From the NCBI GenBank assembly GCA_963855995.1, contig OY979730.1:9091300-9155299 (forward strand): a DNA stretch of 64,000 nt. Reading direction: 5' to 3'. The stretch comes from Muricea muricata (lineage: Eukaryota > Cnidaria > Anthozoa > Malacalcyonacea > Plexauridae). The notes beneath the pieces were generated by a model. It was given only the letters and a program-made list of their open reading frames with translations, was not told the DNA's origin and made no database searches. Position numbers and translations under genes: made by a program. Shown here in pieces: positions 26,901-38,900 of this stretch (positions within the stretch are counted from its first letter, which is position 1; each line of letters starts with the position of its first letter).

Positions 26901-29900
26901 ACTATTCTCATGCGAATTACCACTGACCAACCGCGATCCTAATGATTTCATAGACGCTTTCCCCTCCCGAAAACAAGTATAAATTTCAAATTTGCAGTTC
27001 AACAAATGGGTCAATTTTGTCTGGTGCATGGATGCCGTCGAAGAAAGACAAGAGAAAACGTTTCTTCTCACTGTGTTATAAAATTTATCTCTACAAAAAT
27101 GCCAAAGTATTGGATACTGGACGGAAATTTATCGTAAATATAAAGCCGCAAAACATGTAAGTTTTACCTCGAGTTTTACTATGTCTTATTTTAAAAATGT
27201 TTTTCCATAGTTTTATGCAGATACTTTAAACCAGTTTTACTATAAGTTAATAGCTGTTGAACTGGGTGAAGTGCAGTTTGTATAGGGAATTGCACGGTAC
27301 TACAAGAAATATTCAAAGTCGCTATAAATCGCTTTCTTTTGCTAACTTCAACACATGGTCCATGGTAGCAAACAAAACATAATGATCCCTGCTTGTCACA
27401 CTGTAAATCATGTATTTACACAACTGTAAACTGCACCCCATTTAATAGTCTGTCTCTTGCTATAATTGAAGATGTCATAATACAAATTCCCCTCATTCTA
27501 TCTAAGTGAATGTCTGCACCAATATCATTATTGATTTCAAAGTGAATAATGGCAAGACAACCAGAAATTGACCACATATCAGAGTTAAACTGGGTTAAAA
27601 TGCAGAGGCTACAATCTTACTATATATTCTCAGCTTTGTGATGAAGAGAAGTTTCATGTATATCTGCCAGCCCTATTTATAAGGGAATATCTGCCATTCT
27701 TGAAGCAAGATGGCCTACACTTCCAAGTTAATGGTTAAATCCTGCTGTAGTTAGATGTATATAAAGATCAAGCAAAATATATAAGGATGCATGCATACAA
27801 TTTAGCATGCATGCATACAATTTTGTACATTGTACACCAAAGTCTGCTAAAACCAATGAATTTCCTTTAGTAAAGTTGTTTGCCTACAAACTGACTGTCT
27901 GTAATTATCAGAATATGTAATACAAAATCTTTAAACCAAAAAAAAGTAACTATAAGGGTGTGCAAAGTTGGGGTGAGGGAAATCTAAAACCAAGTTTCCA
28001 GACTTTTCTATGAGTTATCTTGAAGGGGGGAGGGCCATAATTTTCAATTTCCTAATATAATTTCTTTGAGGAAATATGGAGCTTTTCAGCAAATACCCAA
28101 TGCAGTTTACTGCTAATAGTACACGAAATGTTTGCCTTTATTATTGAATATTTTTATTGCTTTTGGTAGGAAAGAATAAGATTGAGATATTGACAGGGGA
28201 TGAACAAAGTGGCATGTCTCATGGTTCAGTGCAAATAATATTAACAAATCATGTTTGTGGAAGGTTATTAGAGAGACATCTGACAGACAATGGAGAAATG
28301 TTATTTATTTTTTTATTTGTTATGTATATAAATATATACATTCAAGCTTTAGTAGAAATTTGCAATAGTTAATAATTGCTTTTGAATATGAATAATGTAT
28401 ATTTAAAATATATAAATATGAAAGTGTAATAAAATTCATGAACTGTAGTTTGCAACTTCTTTTTCAACCAAATTGGTAATGATCAATGGAACATGGATCT
28501 AAAAAAATACAGAGAACATACAAGAAATTTAAACTCCAAGGGAAAGGTAATTATGCATGCATGCATGTACATGAAACACACAACATTGCCATGCAGGGTT
28601 TTAGCAAGGCCAATGGGAATTGATAAAGCACAATACATAGGGTAATTTAGTAAAGGTATTTTAGGCCTAACTATGAATCATGAAATAAGAAGAAAATGAG
28701 AATGAGATTCTGAAAGCATCCAGTAAAAATTAAACCAGCAATTGCATACACACTCTTACATATTCACTCAATACAAAATATCTGTATGTATAAACTGTGC
28801 CAGTTTGATTGGATGCAACAAGTCAAAGTATATCTAAGAATAGTAAACACCCCAAAGATACAAGTCTTCACAGTCATACTAGTAGCTGGTCCAAATAATT
28901 TAAAACACATACAAATTTATACAGTAAAAAAAGTGATAGTTCATACTGATGCACAAAATACACTGCTTGTTACTACTGTTGCTTTAATTAATTGAGCAAC
29001 TCCTCATATTAAAAGCCTTACACATATTTCGTGAGACTCGGGTCCCGCATTTCAATAGCCATGAATAATAATTGCACATAAAAAATGATGACTTGAAAGA
29101 TATTAGATGAGAAAAAGCATGCAGACATTGGTATAATTAATATACACTATACAGAAAGCCGGCAAAACCCTGTGTTTCAGTATAGTGTCTGTACAAAATT
29201 GGCATTTAGAAAACTTGTGACTGGTTTTTGAATAAGACCTAGGTGTCTATACCATGGTACCAATGTCATAATAGTCTCAGATGTAAAAGAAAATATTAAA
29301 AACATGACAAAACACGCACCTTCAATATGACATGAAAACTTGAAGATGCCAGAAAACAATCTTGCTCCTAAATTTTACTCGCAAACTTCTTGCCGTGTAA
29401 ATGATTTATGGATCTATAACTTGGGTTTTTTTACAGAAATGGTTTATCACTTATAAAATTTTTGAAAAGAACAACGCCAAAGTGCTAAACCAGCTTCGTT
29501 GAAACAAAAACTAGAAATTATAGACAAAACCAGGGGGGTTGAAAATAGTAGCGGGCTCAAGAAACGAGCCTGGTCAGTGGTAATTCGCATGAGAATAGTG
29601 GACCAGTTGTCATGGAGATGACATCAGCAAGGACCAGTGAACTCTAATACAACTGGAACGATAACTTGGCCGCCATCTTTGAAGCCAAATTGAAGGCCGC
29701 CATGTACGTCACGCCGCGAAAATATGACCTATTTTCAAAAGCTCTTTTCGACCCTTTAACTTCGTGTTTTAGAGCCAGTTAGGTGCTAAATATTTTCTAG
29801 ATAGATTGAAATTTCATGTACCTCAACTTTCTAGGACGTCCAGTAAGGTTTTAAAATATTTTTTGGCTGCTAAAAATGAAAAACAGTTCCGGCGAAAACT

Positions 29901-32900
29901 TTGTCACGAAATATCTTTTTTAAAAAAATGTTACCTCTCGAGTTTTAACAGTTAGATGGAAGAGGCTGCCAAGAACTATCCGTAACCGAAGTTTAAAGCT
30001 TTAAAACTAATGCTATCTGACGAAAAATGTAAGTTTTATACATATTTTTGAATTAACCATACAAATACACCACTTCGAAAACCTCAATTTACTCACGTAT
30101 TAGAAGGGCTACAGCAAAGACTAAAAGCTCAAAATAGACAACGATACCTGGACTTTAGCACAAGAGACGTTTTGGAAGTGTTGACATGTTTTAAAGCAAT
30201 ATATTTTCCAATTGAAGAGCGTAGTTTGCCTCGTAGTTTGCTTCGGCACGTTGAAACTTTCGTCATTTTCCAGAGTAAAAAAGTTATAGCCCTCAATTTT
30301 TGCCGTAACAAAGTGTAGAACAGTCAGGACTATCCAGAAAACCAGGGTCGAATCTTTAAAATTGAAGTCTTGTGATGAAAATTCTCATTTTTCAAGCATA
30401 TTTTCGCTCAAAAACAAACTTTCCACTCCTCGTAACTTTCCCCAGTCCTTTCGAACAAGCCATTTTCCCAGCGCGGTTCCCGCCTTTTGCTTCAAATTTG
30501 GCTTCATCCAATCATAGGACGAAAACATAGGAGTTATCGTTCCAGTTGTATTAGAGTTCACTGGCAAGGACCAAAATCCGCCATTTTCTTGGCTTCACTT
30601 TTCATCCACGAGCAGGTTCTCCAGTAATATTACAGCTCAGTGTTGCCAACACCGCGGAAAAACGTCTGCGCATGCGCAAGTACTTAAAAATATTGTGGGG
30701 AATTTAAATCCCGTTTCCTGAAGCAAAATCATTCCTTTTAATTGCTGAAGATAAGTGAAACAAACAAAACAACATTAGGACGAGTAGTTTGGCTATTAAT
30801 AAGTAGTTTTCTAAGGTTAAGAACACAAAATTTAATTTAAAAATTGACGTTTGAGTCCGAGAGGCGTGCGAGTACTTCTTGAAAAATTCTCGAACACCGG
30901 ATTAAAACACAAGAGTTTTGCAAACTATGAAAGAGTTTTGCATTTGCATATGCTTAAGTTGTATAGCAGGTCATTACCTTTAAATACAGTCAACGCAAAA
31001 TTTTTTCATTCTACGCAAAAAAAGTTATTGGCAAAAATGTGGATAAAATTACCCTATGGAAAATTTCCTTGTTCATTCGGTCGAGTAGCTTTCGTAAACA
31101 ATAAATTTTTCATTACTCACCTTTCGCCTGCATCTAAAATAATATTATTTTCTAGGCATGTAAACTACAATTATTTCTTGTTTTTAAGTTCATACGTTCG
31201 TTGGTTAGCTAATAATTTTACTCCAAAGGCACATATGTGAGGTACTTCTTTTCACCGCCATATTGCGAAATAAACAAGCTCGAAACACCCGATTTATAAA
31301 GCCAATCTCAGTAAAATTGACGCATGCGCAGACGTTTTTCCGCGGTGTTGTAATTGCCACAATAGCCTTTTTCGAAAGTTTTTTGGAACAGTATTTTTAC
31401 TGTTTTGTTTGTAATGTCAGTGAAAAATATTAATATATTTCATTCTGTGTTGGACGAAGCGTTAGAGCGCCTGGGTAAGAAGAATCTCAATTTGAAGGAG
31501 AGTCAATATGAACCGGTAAAGGCTGTTGTTGTCGAACGGAAAGACACGATTTGTATCTTGCCTACTGGTTACGGAAAGTCACTTATATACCAGCTTCTTC
31601 CCTTCGTCTTTGACGCTTACTTGGGTTACGAAAATACGAGCTCAAGTATCATTGTAATTTCTCCACTAAACGATCAGATCACAAAGCTAAAAGCAACTCA
31701 TGATGGCAGCATGACGTCGCAGTGGGATCGATATTTGAATAGATTATAGATAGTTCGTCCGAGCCAAATGTTCGCTCATCCTGAAGCATTGTTGGAGGAT
31801 AAGAAAATTTTCCAGAACATTTTGAAATCCAAAGTATACCAAACTTCTGTGAAAGCTATCGTTGTTGATGAAGCTCATCTGGTTGAAGAATGGTGAGAAT
31901 TTTGATACAATATTTCAAAGACATTATAATGTTGCCAGTGGATCTTGCATATGACTCAGAATATCATATAACATATATGGGCATTTACTGTCGTCGATAC
32001 CGTTGATTTAAAGTAGGACCTGACATACTTACAGTAGTAAATAAAAATCAATAATCAATATTTATTACTTAATTGACACCAATTGAAATTGATCAATTTG
32101 TTTGATTACAACATTAAAGTATGTATTAAATCAAATTATGACATTGCCTGTTTCATTGCACATGCATATTAACAGAGGATTTATTTACCAATGAAAATTG
32201 ATAATCAACTGATGAAAGACATGCAGCAACATGGTGTGTTTGTGGCTAATAAACCAGGCACGGATAAATTGTTTAATTTTTTATGTGTATTGGTAATTGT
32301 ACTTTGAGGCACAGAGCCAAGATTTTTTTAATTACACCCAAAATTTAATAGAATATCTTCAAAAAGGTCTTGATGATAACTTCCATTTTTTGTTTACTGT
32401 AGGAAGGAATTCAGACCTTGGTATGAAAAAGTTGGTATGCTGACACTTATCTTTCCAAAAATTCCATTTTTAGCTATGACAGTGACTGCCACATTGAAGA
32501 CGAAGAAGGATATTGCAACCAGCCTTGGATTAATTTATCCAGTGCAAATTGAAGAAAGCCCTGACCACCCTAATATTTTCTTCAGTGCACTGCCAAGGCC
32601 TGACAGAGGGGATGATAAACTTGAACCTATTTTATCCCCACTTATTCAAGAGTTGAAAGCAACACATTTGGATTTTTCTCTCACAATAGTTTATGGCACT
32701 TTGAAAGTCATTAGGGAATGTTTTTTATTGGCGAGTAATGTGATGGGCCATTTACAATATAAACCAGTTGGAACTAGTCATGTTGCTATCAGTAGATTAT
32801 TTTCCCAGTTTCATGCTAATTACTCAGAGCATGAACGGGAGCGGATTGTACAGGATCTTGTGAGTGGTAAATCCAAGTTAAGGTTACTTTTCGTGACTGG

Positions 32901-35900
32901 CTTTCGGTATTGGTGTGGATATCAATAACATCCGAAGAGTCATTCACATTGGTGTTCCTCACACCATTGAAGAATATTTTCAAGAAGCTGGTAGATGTGG
33001 ACGAGATGGACTTCCAGCATCTTCCACAATATATTATAACTCGTATGACTTAGTATCATCAAAAAACATCACAGTCCAGGTGAATGAACTTGTGAAAGCA
33101 GAAAAGTGCAAAAGCAAAATTATATTTCCTTATAGTCAATGTACAGATTATATACAGCAGGGAAGCCAGCCTGACAATTTGGTCATGCTGTGCAAATATT
33201 TCTGTGTTTATATCCCATTGGAACAATCAATTTCTTGAATGATTTAAAATTTGCAGAGCATGACAAATTGTCAGGCTGGCTTTGCCAACAAATAGAAAAG
33301 GGTACAATACTAATAAATATACTATATATACATATGACTAAGTATGTGCTAGTTTTGGTTTGCGAAATACAAAAGAGTGCTCAATGACATATAGACAGAG
33401 CGAAATGTATAATCGTGCAAAATACCTCAAAAACTTACCACTACATTCTGTTTCATCCAGGAGGAATCTTCAGGGGGTAGACAAATTTCGAAAATGTGTG
33501 AGCTTCTTTTATGCTCAAGGCGGAAACGTGGGTGCATGGGTAGTTGAATAGCATGCATTCCTTTCTTTGTTTAGGTTGTTTACCTGAAATCTGCTTTTGT
33601 GTTGGCAGGCCAAAACTATTTCCGATCTTTTATTAAGCAAGCAATTGTTTTTTTCTTTCAAAATAGTATTTTTTTCGTCCAAACATAAATTACAACTTTT
33701 GGATCCTCCCGTGTAAGAAATAGACTTTTTTATCATTTTTTTTTATTATTAGACTTTTTTATTAGTACATGTAGTTTAAGACATGATTCTTTAAAGGTCT
33801 TAACTAACTTAACACTGACACATGAACATGCATACACCATATTAGACAGGGTACAAAGGATTATAATACATAAGTTAAATTTTAATGCTCTTTAAAATTT
33901 CAAAAATTACATAGGCATGGTTATCATCAAACAGTGGCAGTCACTGTCATAGTTAAAAATGGAATTTTCGGAAAGATAAGTGTCAGCATACCAACTTTTT
34001 CATACCAAGGTCTGAATTCCTTCCTACAGTAAACAAAAAATGGAAGTTATCATCAAGACCTTTTTGAAGATATTCTATTAAATTTTGGGTGTAATTAAAA
34101 AAATCTTGGCTCTGTGCCTCAAAGTACAATTACCAATACACATAAAAAATTAAACAATTTATCCGTGCCTGGTTTATTAGCCACAAACACACCATGTTGC
34201 TGCATGTCTTTCATCAGTTGATTATCAATTTTCATTGGTAAATAAATCCTCTGTTAATATGCATGTGCAATGAAACAGGCAATGTCATAATTTGATTTAA
34301 TACATACTTTAATGTTGTAATCAAACAAATTGATCAATTTCAATTGGTGTCAATTAAGTAATAAATGTTGATTATTGATTTTTATTTACTACTGTAAGTA
34401 TGTCAGGTCCTACTTTAAATCAACGGTATCGACGACAGTAAATGCCCATATATGTTATATGATATTCTGAGTCATATGCAAGATCCACTGGCAACATTAT
34501 AATGTCTTTGAAATATTGTATCAAAATTCTCACCATTCTTCAACCAGATGAGCTTCATCAACAACGATAGCTTTCACAGAAGTTTGGTATACTTTGGATT
34601 TCAAAATGTTCTGGAAAATTTTCTTATCCTCCAACAATGCTTCAGGATGAGCGAACATTTGGCTCGGACGAACTATCTATAATCTATTCAAATATCGATC
34701 CCACTGCGACGTCATGCTGCCATCATGAGTTGCTTTTAGCTTTGTGATCTGATCGTTTAGTGGAGAAATTACAATGATACTTGAGCTCGTATTTTCGTAA
34801 CCCAAGTAAGCGTCAAAGACGAAGGGAAGAAGCTGGTATATAAGTGACTTTCCGTAACCAGTAGGCAAGATACAAATCGTGTCTTTCCGTTCGACAACAA
34901 CAGCCTTTACCGCTTCATATTGACTCTCCTTCAAATTGAGATTCTTCTTACCCAGGCGCTCTAACGCTTCGTCCAACACAGAATGAAATATATTAATATT
35001 TTTCACTGACATTACAAACAAAACAGTAAAAATACTGTTCCAAAAAACTTTCGAAAAAGGCTATTGTGGCAATTACGGCTTATTGAACCTATTTATTTCC
35101 AACGCATGCGCAGTACGGACGACATACAGTTTTTTGTATGCCGATCACGGATTGTCCCAGAGCCTCCGTTTCCTTCCCAAGGGATCGCAGGCTCGGGGAA
35201 CGAGATTGGTTTGTTATGAGGAGCCTCTTCATAACAAGTTTCCAGTCCCATGGCGTAAATGAAAACACGCGCGGCCGTCTGAATCATTCTCTGTTGTATT
35301 GCAAGGAGCGATGGCGCATCAAGTCCTGGCATAAAAATTGTTGCTTTGAGAGTTTCAAGATCAAACAATTAATATTGGGTTCTGGAAACGCGGCAAATCG
35401 CGTCGCCTAAAGGTTTTAATTATTCGCGTTCGGTAGCTTTTGCTTCAGATTCTGTGGGTTTCGTTCGAGACTTCGAGTCGCACTACAGAATATTCACGAG
35501 TCACGACATGCTCACAGGCTCTGTCATGCAATGTGGTAAGAAATATATTGTATTACTTTTACATAATAAGGAAATGTTAAGCTAGTTACGCTAGCTGAGT
35601 TCTACTAATAATATTCAGGATGTATTTAGAAGTTGACAAGTATGTTTAAAACATGAAACAGTGCGTAAGAGAGTGTAGAGAGGAATCACAATTTTGGCAG
35701 AGAACCAATTTTATCAAAACAAAATCACGATGCTGTATATCACTCAATGAGTATATTGTGGATATGATCTATAACATAGCTAGAAATACATAGAGGATAT
35801 TACACGGTGCATGGCGCGAAGCCGAAGATATTATTTGCGAGTGGTGAAAACAATATTTTTTTCAACACGTTCAGGTTGGAACAAGCGAACAGAGAACATG

Positions 35901-38900
35901 TAAATCCCAGGGGAAAATGCACGCGTTTTTCAAGCGTTACATATTTTTTCATGTCTTCACTAGTGAAAATATGGGAGATACGAGTGTTTTAGTTTACGGT
36001 GAACCGTGAAACTCCCATAAGGCCATAACCATATAGTTATACATAGATATTGAGTGCAGGCTTCAACCGCTTGTACAAGGTGTGAAATAAATTTTACATC
36101 TTATATGCGCCCTGTACAATATGCAATTAAATTGTCGTATTCTCGATTCCATTGACTCAATACTGTGGTACCTTTTACAATCCGTTTCCCAAACAAATTC
36201 AAAGTAATGAGTGAATTCAAAGCCGCGAAGCGAGATGCGGAAATTGCGAGTTTGAATATCCGGTACTAAAATTGTCGGTTGATGTCTCTGGAAGTGTTAG
36301 TTTGTGTTTCAAGCATAGTAACCTGAAATATATTTCAAACTGTTATACTGTATACAGTTTTTTTACTACATATTATAATCCCAGATTCAATATAATGCAA
36401 TATATGCACAATATGTGCTCTCGTCGTGATATTATATCGTATAAACACGATATAATGCTCTCGTCTAGGTGCACGCCATAGATGTGATTTTGGTTGCTTG
36501 ATCGAGAATTTAGCCTGATGTTTGACGTACAGTAATTGTCGCTCATTTTCTCTTCTGCTGAATCAGAACAAAATACGCGTGTGCGAACCGCCCGATTATG
36601 TAAAAAATCCTGGCAACATTTTCATGTATTTGCACCTGGATAATTTTATTATTTTACTTACATTGAAATATAACACTTTGTCTAATATCATCGTAGACCT
36701 TGTATACATGCTATGAACGTTTATATACACATACACAAGCTACAGTTCTAAATGCTTATTGATTCCATTTTGTGAACTAATTTTGTATAGTAAAATCAAA
36801 TAAATATTGTTTGTGAATTTTTCACATGAGTTTTTGCTTTCATCATTGTTCTTTCAATTTCATTACTGTGTCTGTGTCTTCGCCAACAACACATTCGCTG
36901 CCAGTTAATGTATCCTCATCATGGTATATAAGCCTGGAATCGAGAATACGACAATTTAATTGCATATTCTACATGGCGCATATAAAATGTATAATTTATT
37001 TCACACCTTGTACACTCGTAAATAATATCTTCGCGCCATGCACCGTGTAATATCCTCTATGTATTTCTAGCTATGTTACAGATCATATCCACAACATTGA
37101 GTGATATACAGTATCGTGATTTTGTTTTGATAAAATTAAATTAGTTCTCCGCCAAAATTGTGATTGCATGTAAGGTTCCTCTCTACACTCTCTTACGCAC
37201 TGTTTCATGTTTTAAATATACTTGTCAACTTCTAAATACATCCTGCATACTATTAGTAGAACTCAGCTAGCGTAACTAGCTTAAAATTTCCTTATTATTT
37301 AAAAGTAATACAATATATTTCTTACCACATTGCATGACAGAGCCTGTGAGCATGTCGTGACACGTGAATATTCTGTAGTGCGACTCGAAGTCTCGAACGA
37401 AACCCACAGAATCTGAAGCAAAAGCTACCGAACGCGAATAATTAAACCTTTAGGCGACGCGATTTACCGCGTTTCAAGAATCTAATATTAATTGTTTGAT
37501 CTTGAAACTCTCAAAGCGACAATTTTTATGCCAGGACTTGATGCGCCATCGCTCCTTGCAATACAACAGAGAACGATTCAGACGGCCGCGCGTGTTTCTG
37601 TTTATGCCATGGGACTGGAAACTTGTTATGAGGAGGCTCCTCATAACAAACCTATGGCACATGCGCAGAAGCGACTGTAACCTACCTTTAAGATTTTCTT
37701 GCGACATTGTGATTATATATGGGGGGAATTCATTATATCCCCCTCAAGGGGGACTCATTATGATTTATGAGGGTTGCCAGCAAATGATTGTGGTTTTTTA
37801 ACTATCAGGGACTTCTATTTGCATTGTTAGACTGATAAAATCAAACATTAAGATTTTCTTGTAACAACATGAGGGTTGTCAGTACTGAAAAATTTAACAA
37901 TCAGCAAATAATTGTGATTAACATTGAGATTTCCTTGCAACAACATTGTGATTATACCTGGTAATCTGGGGGGATTAATATGAGGGTTGCCCATATTGGA
38001 AAATTTAACTGTAAAAGCTCGAGGATATTAAACACACGAGTCAGCGGAGTGACACCGCGAGTACTCAAGTGAACAAAAAAATACAGAATGGCCCAATAAC
38101 TAAATAATATTCATCACAAAAATTTGCTACTGCACACAAATATTTTACATGCGGATTACCGCCTCCAAAGTCCAAATGACACATACCATGAACAACTAAA
38201 AACCAGAACTTGAACGATAAAATAATAAAAACCAGAACTTGAACGATAAAATGATACAACATGACTCTTTACAACACCGGATATATGTATAGCATCCATT
38301 TTTTGGTATACATAACCCATAGATATAGTATAGGTCTAGATTGCTGACTCATAGTATAACTACTATTGCGTAGGCGTGACCCATAGACATAGTAGGTCTA
38401 GATTGCTGACTCTCCATCGGAGGCGTGACCTGTATGATAAATCCAAGATGGCGCGGGAACCGGGCAAAAAACTATAAGACTCTACAGGGAAATCCATGTT
38501 TTTCGCGATTTAAAACGTCTCGTTGCTTGGAATCGCTTCGAATCAACATTTTTTGGAAACAACTAATTATTGCGGAAGTTTTGAGCACTATTTGTGTAAT
38601 TTCTGCTGAATTCCTCGTTAAAATCTCGCTCGTGAAATGTGTTGTGAATTGGTCACTTGGTCAGTTCGAGACATTTGTTGTCCAAAATATGTATTTTTGA
38701 CCGGCTTTGGCCTCTTGGGTGTTATTGTAACCTACAGCTATCCTAAATTAAACATTTACAAAACGATGGAGCAAGATCTTCGCGTACAAATCGATTGTTC
38801 GCTTGATTTGTGCGGTGTGTGATACCTGATACGTTAGTAATATTTACTACATAGATACGACTTCAAGCCAACGTACTGTTTTCGAACTTCAAAGACGGAT

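Larger units (their letters stand above)
26784..31349. mobile_element. Compound insertion inside the RecQ element, flanked by GTAATTGCC
   Basis: GTAATTGCC stands on both sides (26775-26783, 31350-31358), while the opposite arm of the host element at 35068-35076 keeps this site once and uninterrupted. The block has inverted ends of its own: cactgagctatattactgga near 26788 and ccagtaatattacagctcag near 30621, extending through ggcggattttggtccttgc. It holds a THAP-like exon, a hAT MITE and a terminal 702-bp hairpin element. Much of 27200-29500 is AT-rich with no recognisable gene. Confidence 0.7.
26598..37687. mobile_element. 11.1-kb nested transposon insertion, TTAA target duplication
   Basis: Ends are inverted: AGGTAGGTTACAGTCGCTTC on the left and its reverse complement on the right, continuing through gcgcatgtgc. 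TTAA lies on both sides (26594-26597, 37688-37691). Removing it restores caaac(t/a)TTAAgattttcttgc, the unit of the surrounding array. TTAA duplications are typical of piggyBac and Kolobok superfamilies. The original element seems to be 26598-26783 plus 31359-35205 plus 37650-37687, about 4.1 kb, with a RecQ-family helicase; the rest is later insertions (26784-31349, 35206-37649). No intact transposase is visible. Confidence 0.85.

Noticed and set aside
28157-28372. Possible exon after an acceptor-like site in the compound insertion
   Set aside because: The start is not supported, no donor is clear and the peptide is unlike any family I know; may be a transposase relic but cannot be shown.
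30851-31240. 129-codon ORF in the 702-bp element
   Set aside because: No ATG start, low-complexity composition, no known domain.
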